A stretch of 52,332 nt of DNA. Source: JAGLQA01 sp023135565. Its GTDB lineage: Bacteria > Acidobacteriota > Aminicenantia > UBA2199. Positions 1 through 8,242 of the stretch are shown piece after piece. The stretch is taken from the NCBI GenBank assembly GCA_030639305.1, contig DAOWCY010000020.1, positions 1-52,332 of the forward strand, written 5' to 3'. Below the pieces are notes generated by a model that did no database searches, was not told the DNA's origin, and saw only the letters and a program-made list of their open reading frames with translations. The translations under genes and the position numbers were made by a program. How positions within the stretch are numbered: the first letter of the stretch is position 1; each line of letters starts with the position of its first letter.

Positions 1-3000
1 TGGCCCGGCCAGGTGATTTTCTTAGACGATCTTGCCTCCGGCGGCCAGGGGGCGCTTTTTGAAAAAACTGCCCCCTGGACCCCCGCAAAAACTTTTGCTG
101 AGAATACGGCTTATGTTATATTCACCTCCGGTTCCACCGGCGAACCAAAAGGCGTACCGATCACACACGCCAATTTTTGTCCTCTGATGCATTGGGGTTA
201 TGAGTTTTTAGGATTGGGTTCGCGGGACAGGGTAGTGCAGAATCTCTCATATTATTTCGACTGGTCGGTCTGGGAAATATTTATTGCGCTCACTTCAGGA
301 GCAGGTTTATATATGGTGCGGGAAGACGTGATGCTCGATTCTCCTGCTTATATGGATTTTCTTAATGAAAACAGGATTACGGTCTTGTTTATTACTCCCA
401 CTCAATTTCAGAGCCTGACCCACAGCGGTGCTGAATTATCGAGTTTGAAACACTTAGCCATAGGAGCCGAGAAGCTTACTTTAGATTTGGTGCGGCGCGC
501 TTTCGGCTTGGTGAGCGAGGACTGCCGCGTATACAACATGTACGGCCCCACCGAAGCCACCATCATGGCCGCCGTATTGGAAATAGATAAAACCAAATAT
601 GATTTTTACGAAAAGTTATCCTGCATCCCCATCGGCCCCCCTATTGCCAACAACAATCTTTTTATATTGGACAGGTATAACAACCCCGTGCCTTTAGAAG
701 TGCCCGGAGAGTTGTATATCGGCGGAGACAGCCTGTCGCAGGGTTATTTAAACCACCCGGAACTCACTTCCGAGAAGTTTATTAAGGGTGCGGCGCACCC
801 GCCCTCTAAGGGGCTCACCCCTCACTCCTCACCCCTCACTCTTTACCGCACCGGCGATTTGGCTCGTTGGCTTGTTGACGGCACAGTTGAGTTTGTGGGC
901 CGGATAGATTTCCAGGTAAAGATCAGGGGCTTCCGCATCGAACCCGGAGAAATCGAGAACCGGTTGCTAAAGCACGAAACCGTAAAAGAAGCATTTGTTA
1001 TGGTCAGGCAGCAAAAGAGCGGAGAAAATTACTTATGCGCCTACATAGTTTCCGGCAGCAAGGAGCATGAAGTAGGCAGTGAAGAGATGCGGGAATATTT
1101 GTCTCACAGCCTGCCTGATTACATGATTCCCTCTTCTTTTGTGTTTATAGAACGGATGCCCTTAAATCCCAACGGCAAGATAGATATTAAAGCCCTGCCC
1201 GCACCGGGAATAGGCGACAGCCGACGCGAATATGCCGCTCCTCGTGATGAACTTGAAAAGAAGTTGGTAGACGTATGGTCGCAGGTACTCGGTTTAGAGC
1301 AGGATACAGTAGGCATAGACGACAATTTTTTCCAGTGCGGCGGTCATTCCTTAAAAGCCTCGCGCCTGCTGGCCCGCATTCACAAAGAGTGTGATGTTGA
1401 AATCCCGCTGGGAGAGATTTTCAGGACGCCCTCCATCCGGGACTTATCCGCTTATATTCGCGGCAGCGCAGGTGGTAAATATTCCGGTATCGAAGCGGCG
1501 CAGCCGAAGGAATATTATCCTTTATCCCCGGCTCAGAAGAGGTTATATATATTGCAGCAGATGGAGAGTGAGAGCCGTGTCTACAACATGCCCGGTGTGA
1601 TGCTGGTAGAAGGTGTGGTAGAACCTGAAAAGATCGAACAGGTATTTTTACAATTGATAGAGCGTCATGAGAGTCTGCGCACTTCTTTTGCTGTAGTCGA
1701 TGAGCAGCCCGTGCAGAAAATCCACAGTCCCGAAGAGATCGACTTCAAAATAGAATATAAAGATTTAGCCACAGAGCACACAGAGGACACAGAGGGGGGA
1801 GGAGAAAATTACAAATTACAAATCCCAAATTACAAACAAATTACAAGTCATAAAACCCAAATCACAAACATAGCCGAAGAGAAAAAAGGGGACAGGCAAG
1901 AGAATTATTTAAACTCTGTGTTCTCTGTGCCCTCTGTGGCTAAAAAAAACCCTGAGAGTGCAAACGAGAGTTCCCCTCATCATTCATCATTCATAATTCA
2001 TAATTCAATTCTCAAATTTATACGCCCTTTCGATCTCTCGCAGGCCCCGCTGATAAGAGTAGGATTAATAAAAATAGAAGAAGAAAAACATATCTTAATG
2101 GTAGATATGCATCACATCATATCGGACGGCACCTCTATAGGGATACTCACCAGGGAGTTTATGGCACTATATACCGGGGAAGAATTACCTGCCGCTTTAT
2201 TCCAATATAAAGATTATGTTGAGTGGCAGCAAAACGACAGGCAAATAGAAGCGGTAAAAAAACAAGAAGATTCCTGGTTGGAACGGTTTTCAGGAGAGGT
2301 CGCCCTGTTAAATCTTCCTACCGATTACCCCCGTCCCCCGGTACGGGAATTTAAGGGGGGCACCCTGTACGTGGAGATAGAAAAAGAAAATACCGGGGCA
2401 TTAAAAACACTGGCAATGGAAGAAGATGCCACTCTTTTTATGGTGTTACTCTCGATATATAACGTCTTACTGGCTAAACTCAGCGGCCAGGAGGATATCA
2501 TCGTCGGCACGCCCACAGCCGGCCGCGGCCATGCCGACCTCCATGACATAATCGGCATGTTTGTCAATACCCTGGCGCTGAGAAATCATACGGCGAGTAG
2601 TAAAACTTTTAGGGAGTTCCTAAATGAAGTAAAAGAGGGTACCTTAGCTGCCTTTGAGAACCAGGACTATCCTTTTGAGGACCTGGTGGGACAAGTAGTA
2701 GTCAAAAGGGATCCGGCCCGTAATTCTTTGTTCGATGTGATGTTTGCCCTGCAGAACATAGACCTTCCCCTGGAAGGAAACCCCTTACTGAAGCTGAAAC
2801 CTTATAAATATGAAACCGGTATGGCAAAATTCGACCTGGAATTCAATATATTTGAAGAGGGGGAGGCTCTTTCTTGTAGGATCGAGTATGATAGATCATT
2901 GTTTAAAAGAGAAACCGCTGTTAGGTTCGGTCTTTATTTTAAAGAGATCGTCTCTTCCATCGTAGAAACGCCGGACAGGAAACTGTGCCGGTTAGAGATG

Positions 3001-6000
3001 ATACCCGCGGAAGAGAAAGAGCGGCTGTTATATGATTTTAATGACACAGGGGCGGACTATCCACGCCATAAAACCATCCATGAGTTGTTCGAGGAACAAG
3101 CGGCCGGGACCCCGGAGAGTATTGCCGCAGCAGGAATAACCGGGGCTGGGCCTACTGCTCTCAGCTACCGGGAAGTAAATAAAAGGTCGGGTCAACTGGC
3201 TCATTTGTTGATAAAAAGAGGAGTCGAACCCGGTGCCATCGTGGGTTTAATGGCAGAACCTTCAGTGCAGATGATTACCGGGCTTTTGGGAATATTAAAG
3301 GCAGGAGCCGCCTATTTGCCCATAGACCCCGGGTATCCCGAAGAGAGGAAACGCTATATGCTGGCGGACAGCAGTGCAAAGCTGCTGCTCACTACTAAGA
3401 GTTTACCGGTAGAAGTAAACGATTTGGCAATGACTGAAATCGAGACCCTGTGTATAGATTCCCCCTTTGAGGATAAAGATGAGGTTGACGGCGCTGTCCC
3501 TTCTTTTTCCCGGGTGTCTCCTTTGGCTTATGTGATCTACACCTCAGGTTCCACCGGTAGGCCCAAAGGGGTGATGGTGCAGCATCGCGGCGTAGTCAGG
3601 TTGGTGAAAAATCCGAATTTTATAGATTTTCAAGAGGGGAAACGTTTGTTGATGACCGGGGCGCTCACTTTCGATATATCCACCTTAGAAATATGGGGAC
3701 CTTTGTTGAACGGCATGAGTTTATACTTAGTGGATAGAGATACTATCATGGATGTTGAGAAATTGGGGAATGCCGTGGTTAATAATGAGATAAACGTACT
3801 GCATTTGATCCCACAGTTATTTAACCGTTTTTTTGAACAGGCTCCCGGTATGTTTGCCGGGCTTGAATATTTCCTGGTTGGAGGAGACCTGGTCAAGCCG
3901 GGTCCGGTGGAAGGGCTGCGGAAGATGTATAATCACATAAAAATCGTCCATTGTTACGGCCCTACGGAAAACACTACTTTTTCTACTACTTACGCGGTGG
4001 AAAAAGAGTGTGGGGAGAGGCTTTCTATAGGCAAACCCATTAATAATTCCAGCGTGTATATCCTGGATGGATACAAAAAATTACAGCCTGTAGGCGTTCC
4101 CGGCGAGTTATATGTCGGCGGTGATGGGCTGGCCCGCGGCTACTTGAACAACCCCGAATTAACAGCAGAAAAGTTTATTAATAGGTCGTATAGGGAGGAT
4201 AGGTCTTATAAGTCCTATAGGACCAATACTCTTTACCGTACCGGCGATTTAGCCCGTTGGCTGCCGGATGGGAATATCGAGTTCTTAGGCAGGATGGACC
4301 ACCAGGTAAAGATCAGGGGCATTCGTATCGAAGTAGGGGAGATACAAAATCGTCTCATGGAGCATAAAAATGTAAAAGATGCCGTTGTCATCGACCGGGA
4401 AGACCGAAGTGGAGAAAAATATCTCTGCGCCTACATAGTGCCGCACAGCGCGGTGCAGGGGGAACATACAGGGGAACTAAGGGCGTACCTGGCTGAGATA
4501 TTACCGGGTTATATGATTCCCTCCTATTTTATGCAATTGGAGAAAATACCTTTAACCGCCAATGACAAAGTGGATAGGAATGCCCTACCTGAGCTCGATT
4601 TTACCGCCACCGCTGCATACACTCCCCCAGGGAACGAATCGGAAGAGAAGTTAGCGGGGATATGGGCGGATATCCTGGGAATAGACCGTGGCTCCATCGG
4701 TATAGATGCGAATTTTTTCGAATTAGGCGGTCACTCTTTAAAAGCCACCATGTTGGCTGCCAAAATCCACAAAGAACTGGATGTAAAAATAAAACTGCCC
4801 GATATCTTCATGAAATCTACCATAAGGGAACTGGCCTCTTTTATAGAAACAGCGGCAGCAGACAGGTTCGTATCCATAAAACCGGCAGGGCAAAAGGATT
4901 ATTACCTCTTATCAGCGGCCCAGAAGCGGTTGTATCTTTTGCAGAAATTTGCGGACAGCGGGATGACTTATAACATGCCCAGGGTAATGAGCCTAAAGGG
5001 AGAAACGAGCAAAGAGCGCCTGGAAGAAGTATTCCGCCGGTTGATAGAGCGTCATGAGAGTTTCAGGACCTCTTTCCAGGTACACGAAGGCGAACCGGTA
5101 CAGAAAATACACAATCCCGGAGAGATCGAATTCAAAATAGAATATAAAGATTTAGCCACAGAGCACACAGAGGGCACAGAGGGCACAGAGAGAAAAGGGG
5201 ATAGGCAAAAAGGAGATTTTTCCCATGCGTCGAATTTGTCCTATATGCCCCATCGAGTTCTCGAGTTTATACGTCCTTTCGATCTAAGTAAAGCGCCGCT
5301 GCTGCGGGTTGGTTTGATAAAACAAGAGGAAGCCGGGTATATCCTGTTGATAGACATGCACCATATTATTTCCGACGGCACGTCTATAAAGGTATTTGTC
5401 AATGATTTTATGGTTCTATATGCCGGCAAGGAGTTAACTCCACTGCCCTTCCAGTATAAAGATTTCTCGGAGTGGCAGCATAGTGAAGAATGGAAAGAAG
5501 CCGTGAGCAGGCAGGAGCAGTATTGGTTGGAACAGTTTGCCGGGGATGTCCCTGTCCTAAAACTGCCCTATGATTTTCCCAGGCCCGCGAAACGCAGTTA
5601 TGCCGGAGATTCCTTAGAGTTTGAAATAAATCGGGACAAAACCGAAACTTTACGAAAGCTGGCGGACGAAGAAGGAGTGACCCTGTTTATGTTTCTCCTG
5701 AGTATCTATAATATATTGTTGTCGAAATTAAGTTGGAGCGAAGATATCGTAGTGGGCAGCCCGGTAGTGGGACGCAGGTCTGTGGATGTGCAGCAAATAA
5801 TCGGTATGTTTGTCAATACTGTGGCACTCAGGAATTATCCGGGAGGGAGTAAAACCTTTAACGAGTTTTTACAGGAAGTAAAAAAGAGAACCCTGGAAGC
5901 TTTTGAGAACCAGGATTATCCCTTCGAGGATTTAGTAGATAAAGCAGCGCCGGCCCGGGAAATTTCTCATAATCCAATGTTCGATACTATGTTTACTTTG

Positions 6001-6420
6001 CAGAATATCGGTGTCCCCGAAGTGGAACTACCGGGATTGAAACTAAAAACTCTCGAATACAAGCACCGTTTCTCCAGGTTCGATATGACCTGGCTCGGTA
6101 TAGAGGTGGCCGCGGGGCCACAGCCCGTGAAGGAGGATGAAGCGATTTCTATACCCCCGGAAAATTCTCGTGAAAAAACAAAATTTTCTTCATATAGTAA
6201 TATAGAAGATGAGAGTAAACTGGTTTTCTCCATCGAATACAGCACCGCCCTCTTTAAAGAAGAGAAGATACGGAGTTTTGCCGGATTTTTTGAAGAAATA
6301 ATCGATATCGTAACAGCCGGCAGGGAAATTTGTTTAGAGGACATCGACTTAGTTCACAGCCCGGTTAGTCCTGGAAAAGCTATAAAAGAAGAAGCCATGG
6401 GAGATTTTGATTTTGTTTGA
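1..6420 (+). CDS. Nonribosomal peptide synthetase, 3' part (A-PCP-C-A-PCP-C)
   Basis: The frame is open to base 1, so the gene begins upstream. The window starts inside an adenylation (A) domain. Its nucleotide-binding motif TSGSTGEPKG is at about 124-153 and it ends with NGKID near 1170. A carrier domain follows (GGHSL, phosphopantetheine Ser at 1348-1350). Next come a condensation (C) domain with MHHIISDG at 2107-2130, a second A domain (TSGSTGRPKG from 3541), a second carrier (GGHSL, Ser at 4735-4737) and a second C domain (MHHIISDG at 5356-5379). The protein ends about 25 codons after that domain with no thioesterase or reductase. The selectivity positions of the two A domains start D-W..W and D-I..L; I do not assign substrates. 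Repeat DNA is read in frame at 31-97, 784-842, 1766-1943, 4181-4227 and 5152-5190, always in loops between core motifs. Confidence 0.95.
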   Translation, partial: WPGQVIFLDDLASGGQGALFEKTAPWTPAKTFAENTAYVIFTSGSTGEPKGVPITHANFCPLMHWGYEFLGLGSRDRVVQNLSYYFDWSVWEIFIALTSGAGLYMVREDVMLDSPAYMDFLNENRITVLFITPTQFQSLTHSGAELSSLKHLAIGAEKLTLDLVRRAFGLVSEDCRVYNMYGPTEATIMAAVLEIDKTKYDFYEKLSCIPIGPPIANNNLFILDRYNNPVPLEVPGELYIGGDSLSQGYLNHPELTSEKFIKGAAHPPSKGLTPHSSPLTLYRTGDLARWLVDGTVEFVGRIDFQVKIRGFRIEPGEIENRLLKHETVKEAFVMVRQQKSGENYLCAYIVSGSKEHEVGSEEMREYLSHSLPDYMIPSSFVFIERMPLNPNGKIDIKALPAPGIGDSRREYAAPRDELEKKLVDVWSQVLGLEQDTVGIDDNFFQCGGHSLKASRLLARIHKECDVEIPLGEIFRTPSIRDLSAYIRGSAGGKYSGIEAAQPKEYYPLSPAQKRLYILQQMESESRVYNMPGVMLVEGVVEPEKIEQVFLQLIERHESLRTSFAVVDEQPVQKIHSPEEIDFKIEYKDLATEHTEDTEGGGENYKLQIPNYKQITSHKTQITNIAEEKKGDRQENYLNSVFSVPSVAKKNPESANESSPHHSSFIIHNSILKFIRPFDLSQAPLIRVGLIKIEEEKHILMVDMHHIISDGTSIGILTREFMALYTGEELPAALFQYKDYVEWQQNDRQIEAVKKQEDSWLERFSGEVALLNLPTDYPRPPVREFKGGTLYVEIEKENTGALKTLAMEEDATLFMVLLSIYNVLLAKLSGQEDIIVGTPTAGRGHADLHDIIGMFVNTLALRNHTASSKTFREFLNEVKEGTLAAFENQDYPFEDLVGQVVVKRDPARNSLFDVMFALQNIDLPLEGNPLLKLKPYKYETGMAKFDLEFNIFEEGEALSCRIEYDRSLFKRETAVRFGLYFKEIVSSIVETPDRKLCRLEMIPAEEKERLLYDFNDTGADYPRHKTIHELFEEQAAGTPESIAAAGITGAGPTALSYREVNKRSGQLAHLLIKRGVEPGAIVGLMAEPSVQMITGLLGILKAGAAYLPIDPGYPEERKRYMLADSSAKLLLTTKSLPVEVNDLAMTEIETLCIDSPFEDKDEVDGAVPSFSRVSPLAYVIYTSGSTGRPKGVMVQHRGVVRLVKNPNFIDFQEGKRLLMTGALTFDISTLEIWGPLLNGMSLYLVDRDTIMDVEKLGNAVVNNEINVLHLIPQLFNRFFEQAPGMFAGLEYFLVGGDLVKPGPVEGLRKMYNHIKIVHCYGPTENTTFSTTYAVEKECGERLSIGKPINNSSVYILDGYKKLQPVGVPGELYVGGDGLARGYLNNPELTAEKFINRSYREDRSYKSYRTNTLYRTGDLARWLPDGNIEFLGRMDHQVKIRGIRIEVGEIQNRLMEHKNVKDAVVIDREDRSGEKYLCAYIVPHSAVQGEHTGELRAYLAEILPGYMIPSYFMQLEKIPLTANDKVDRNALPELDFTATAAYTPPGNESEEKLAGIWADILGIDRGSIGIDANFFELGGHSLKATMLAAKIHKELDVKIKLPDIFMKSTIRELASFIETAAADRFVSIKPAGQKDYYLLSAAQKRLYLLQKFADSGMTYNMPRVMSLKGETSKERLEEVFRRLIERHESFRTSFQVHEGEPVQKIHNPGEIEFKIEYKDLATEHTEGTEGTERKGDRQKGDFSHASNLSYMPHRVLEFIRPFDLSKAPLLRVGLIKQEEAGYILLIDMHHIISDGTSIKVFVNDFMVLYAGKELTPLPFQYKDFSEWQHSEEWKEAVSRQEQYWLEQFAGDVPVLKLPYDFPRPAKRSYAGDSLEFEINRDKTETLRKLADEEGVTLFMFLLSIYNILLSKLSWSEDIVVGSPVVGRRSVDVQQIIGMFVNTVALRNYPGGSKTFNEFLQEVKKRTLEAFENQDYPFEDLVDKAAPAREISHNPMFDTMFTLQNIGVPEVELPGLKLKTLEYKHRFSRFDMTWLGIEVAAGPQPVKEDEAISIPPENSREKTKFSSYSNIEDESKLVFSIEYSTALFKEEKIRSFAGFFEEIIDIVTAGREICLEDIDLVHSPVSPGKAIKEEAMGDFDFV
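31..97 (-). repeat. Family S repeat inside the NRPS reading frame (copy S1)
   Basis: Read on the reverse strand this is nearly identical to the intergenic copy at 15237-15302: AAGTTTTTGCGGGG, then GTCCAGGGG, a T-run/A-run, CCCCTGGCCGCCGG and AGGCAAG. It is translated in frame as a loop just before the TSGSTG motif of the first A domain. Confidence 0.88.
784..842 (+). repeat. GC hairpin repeat inside the NRPS reading frame
   Basis: GGGTGCGGCGCACCC is a perfect hairpin followed by GCCCTCTAAGGGGCTCA. The same unit is intergenic at 21806-21845 (GGGTGCGGCGCACCCAGCC, then TTTAAGGGGTTCA), and a relative is at 32349-32371. It falls in the loop before LYRTGDL of the first A domain. A short CCCCTCACTC duplication follows. 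Confidence 0.8.
1766..1943. repeat. CACAGAG-type inverted repeat inside the first C domain
   Basis: The left arm (1766-1796, TAGCCACAGAGCACACAGAG and on) and right arm (1913-1943) are inverted copies about 30 bases long. Between them are AT-rich micro-repeats of the TTACAAATTACAAA type. The whole piece stays in frame and lengthens one loop of the C domain by about 80 residues. Confidence 0.85.
4181..4227 (+). repeat. TATAGGAC-type repeat inside the second A domain
   Basis: A short low-complexity repeat (AGGTCTTATAAGTCCTATAG and variants) is translated in frame as NRSYREDRSYKSYRTN. It occupies the same loop before LYRTGDL that carries a different repeat in the first A domain. Confidence 0.7.
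5152..5190 (+). repeat. CACAGAG-type repeat inside the second C domain
   Basis: TTAGCCACAGAGCACACAGA followed by GGGCACAGAG units matches the left arm of the repeat at 1766. It sits at the equivalent loop of the second C domain, after IEYKDLATEHTE in both. Confidence 0.85.
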
Positions 6421-6477
6421 AGTAGGGCGACTGTGGACGCCGTCCCCCCGCGCTGCGGGCTAAGTGAGGTGAGTTTT

Positions 6478-6840
6478 ATGAAAGAAAAAAGAATATCGGA
6501 TCAGGCCATCCATTTTATATTATCCCGGAAAAATGAAGAGTTGAAGGATTTGACCGGTTTAGAAATAGCACGGAACATCGGTACAAATCAAGCTGAACTA
6601 TCCCGAAGTTTTAAAATAGATTATAATATTACTTTATCCGTGTTTGTAAAAAGGGAAAAAATATACAGGGCCTTATCCATTCTCGACAGGGACCATGAGA
6701 AATCGATAGATGAATTGGCTAAAGAATTAGGATTTCTTAAAGTTGAAGATTTTATCATGGAATTCAGGCGCCAGGCGGCCATCGAACCGCAAAAGTACCG
6801 TGAATTAAGAAAAAAAGCGAAACCGGCTAAACAGGCTTGA
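6478..6840 (+). CDS. Small AraC-like helix-turn-helix protein
   Basis: This 120-residue protein follows the synthetase after 57 bases. The ATG at 6478 is preferred over an upstream GTG because GAGGTGAG lies just before it. The sequence has two helix-turn-helix-like segments, one around LTGLEIARNIGTNQAELSRS and one around IDELAKELGFLKVEDFIMEF. This is the layout of an AraC-type DNA-binding domain without a sensory domain. It is very likely co-transcribed with the NRPS. A role in controlling the cluster is inference. The basic tail (KKAKPAKQA) fits nucleic-acid binding. Confidence 0.7.
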   Translation: MKEKRISDQAIHFILSRKNEELKDLTGLEIARNIGTNQAELSRSFKIDYNITLSVFVKREKIYRALSILDRDHEKSIDELAKELGFLKVEDFIMEFRRQAAIEPQKYRELRKKAKPAKQA

Positions 6841-6972
6841 AAATCTTTTTTATAAGAATAAAAAGCCTACGCGATAATAAAAAATACTCATTTATTAGGG
6901 AGAGTATAACTTAGCTCCGTTTGCCCCGCAGGTGTTTATTACCGCCATGTAATGGCAAAAGGTTCTATCGAT
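6841..6972. other. Gap with a family R dyad
   Basis: AT-rich spacer. A 16-base dyad ATTACCGCCATGTAAT at 6938-6953 matches the core of the family R repeats at 7414, 28252, 35301 and 51021. No gene is visible on the forward strand here. Confidence 0.6.
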
Positions 6973-7149
6973 CTACTTTTCAGTAAAAAAATCCAACACA
7001 TCATCTTCGCAAACATAGGTTTTTTCGTCGATTAGGCAGCAGTCTAACTCCCCGGTTTCGATTTTTTTTAAAACAAATTCAAGGGTGACGGGGAAATTTT
7101 TACCGATGTCCTCCGGGTTGTAATATTTAACGCCGTATAATTCGATCAC
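6973..7149 (-). CDS. Small excisionase/MerR-like protein (HTH_17 type)
   Basis: A 58-codon frame starts at GTG (7149) and ends at TAG (6973). Its GTG overlaps the TGA of the preceding tiny reading frame in a 4-base GTGA junction, which suggests translational coupling. The C-terminal half, LEFVLKKIETGEL then KTYVCEDDVLDFF, follows the spacing of excisionase-family DNA-binding domains (helix, wing, E/D-DV..F). The N-terminal helix is shortened. It may be an antitoxin, an excisionase or a remnant; no partner enzyme is nearby. Confidence 0.45.
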   Translation of the reverse strand: MIELYGVKYYNPEDIGKNFPVTLEFVLKKIETGELDCCLIDEKTYVCEDDVLDFFTEK

Positions 7150-7247
7150 CGCTGCTCTCCCAGGTTTAAATTCCCGGGAATTTTACCGGGGCTTTCTATG
7201 GAAAGGGGTTTTCGGGCTTTATCATATATAGTGTTCACATTTTGCAT
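7146..7247 (-). CDS. Tiny ORF upstream of the excisionase-like gene
   Basis: This 33-codon frame, ATG at 7247 to TGA at 7146, begins MQNVNTIYDKARKPLS. Its stop overlaps the next start by GTGA. No family is recognised. It may be a leader peptide that couples translation of the following gene, or the stump of a larger protein. No clear Shine-Dalgarno sequence is seen before it. Confidence 0.35.
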   Translation of the reverse strand: MQNVNTIYDKARKPLSIESPGKIPGNLNLGEQR

Positions 7248-7410
7248 GGCACTATTATACCATGTTATACCATGAGTAACAACAATGCATCAACCGAATA
7301 AATCGTAACTATTTCTATTGAATTCTAATTAGTGGAAAGGAAAATTTGGGATTAGGACTTGACACACTCTCTTTAATCTGTTAAAACTATTATGTTATCT
7401 TACCGGTTAT

Positions 7411-7500
7411 GTTATTACACGGCGGTAGTGAACAACATAGTATTCACATTTCAAGTTCCTCCCGTTATGTGATTTTTTTCAAGATTGTCTTGAAAAAAAC
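7411..7500 (+). repeat. Family R composite repeat (copy R2)
   Basis: Order: dyad ATTACACGGCGGTAGT (7414-7429), spacer, TTCAAGTTCCTCCCGT, then a perfect A/T hairpin TTTTTTTCAAGA-TTG-TCTTGAAAAAAA. It is 80 bases upstream of the receiver gene. Nearby at 7359 is TTGACA with only a weak -10 (TAAAAC) 17 bases later. Confidence 0.75.
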
Positions 7501-7582
7501 ATTATATGATTTCCTCTGAGTGCGCTGAAATTTCACCAGGGCAGCGCCCATGAAGGTATGATTAAAAATAGGAGGCAAAATT

Positions 7583-7951
7583 ATGAAACGTATTTTAGTA
7601 ATCGATGATGAACGCCAGATATGCGAAATGCTCCGCAAAAAATTGGAATCCGTGGGTTATGCAGTAGCAGAAGCGCCCAATGGAAAAGTGGGTTTAAAAC
7701 TACATAAAGAAAATCTCTTCGACTTAATCATAACCGATATTTTTATGCCTGAAAAAGAGGGTCTCGAGACCATCAGGGAACTTAAGCAAGATTTCCCGCA
7801 GTTAAAAATCATCGCCATTACCGGGGGCTATAGTTCAGGCCCCGAAGAACTTCTGAATGTTGCCAGGATGCTTGGCGCCGACCGGACATTTCCCAAACCT
7901 TTCAAATTAAAAGAAATAGTAGAAGCGATCAACCAACTGCTGGGGGAATAG
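7583..7951 (+). CDS. Stand-alone response regulator receiver domain (CheY-like)
   Basis: The 122 residues form a single receiver domain: acidic pair IDDE near the N-terminus, phospho-acceptor Asp in IITDIFMP, Thr in IAITGG and Lys in FPKPFK. There is no output domain. AGGAGG lies 8 bases before ATG. It is monocistronic in appearance, lying between repeat R2 and the leader of the minor pilin operon. Single receivers may steer motility or pilus machinery. The neighbouring pilus genes make that plausible, but this is inference. No histidine kinase is in the window. Confidence 0.9.
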   Translation: MKRILVIDDERQICEMLRKKLESVGYAVAEAPNGKVGLKLHKENLFDLIITDIFMPEKEGLETIRELKQDFPQLKIIAITGGYSSGPEELLNVARMLGADRTFPKPFKLKEIVEAINQLLGE

Positions 7952-8020
7952 AGTGGGAGGACGCCGTCCCCTATGTAATTAGATTCGCAAGTGTATAAAT
8001 ATTACACCTTTTTGTTTTGG

Positions 8021-8090
8021 CCTCATGAGCCGGCAAAAAAAAACCGGCGCCGGGGCCAAACCGGGGAACCCGGTTAAACCGGACCGGGCG
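8021..8090 (+). other. CCGG-rich structured segment upstream of the pilin operon
   Basis: Seven CCGG tetramers start at 8030, 8044, 8050, 8061, 8070, 8079 and 8084, separated by A-rich loops (CCGG-CAAAAAAAAA-CCGG, CCGG-GGAA-CCCGG). Several mutually exclusive stems are possible. It ends 150 bases before the first pilin start, so it could be a leader RNA or an attenuator. It does not match the conserved core of a cyclic di-GMP riboswitch. Confidence 0.45.
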
Positions 8091-8242
8091 TTTGGTTATA
8101 AAAGCTTGATAATAAAGGATTTCAAAGCCCAGGTTATTTTATAACGGGGCAGGTGTACTTTTTTCGGTGTAGGGCAGGAGGGGGAAAGGGCAAGAATCCA
8201 ATTGGCAAGAAAATTGCACTTACAAGTTTTAGGAGTAGTGAA

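Noticed and set aside
8021..8090. Cyclic di-GMP (GEMM) riboswitch upstream of the pilin genes
   Set aside because: GCCAAACC is present but the conserved GACGCAAAGCC and CCTAA receptor parts are absent; only generic CCGG pairing remains.
8153..8242. Longer N-terminus for the FimT-like protein
   Set aside because: The extension lacks a ribosome site and would put 30 residues before the prepilin leader; ATG at 8243 fits the signal.
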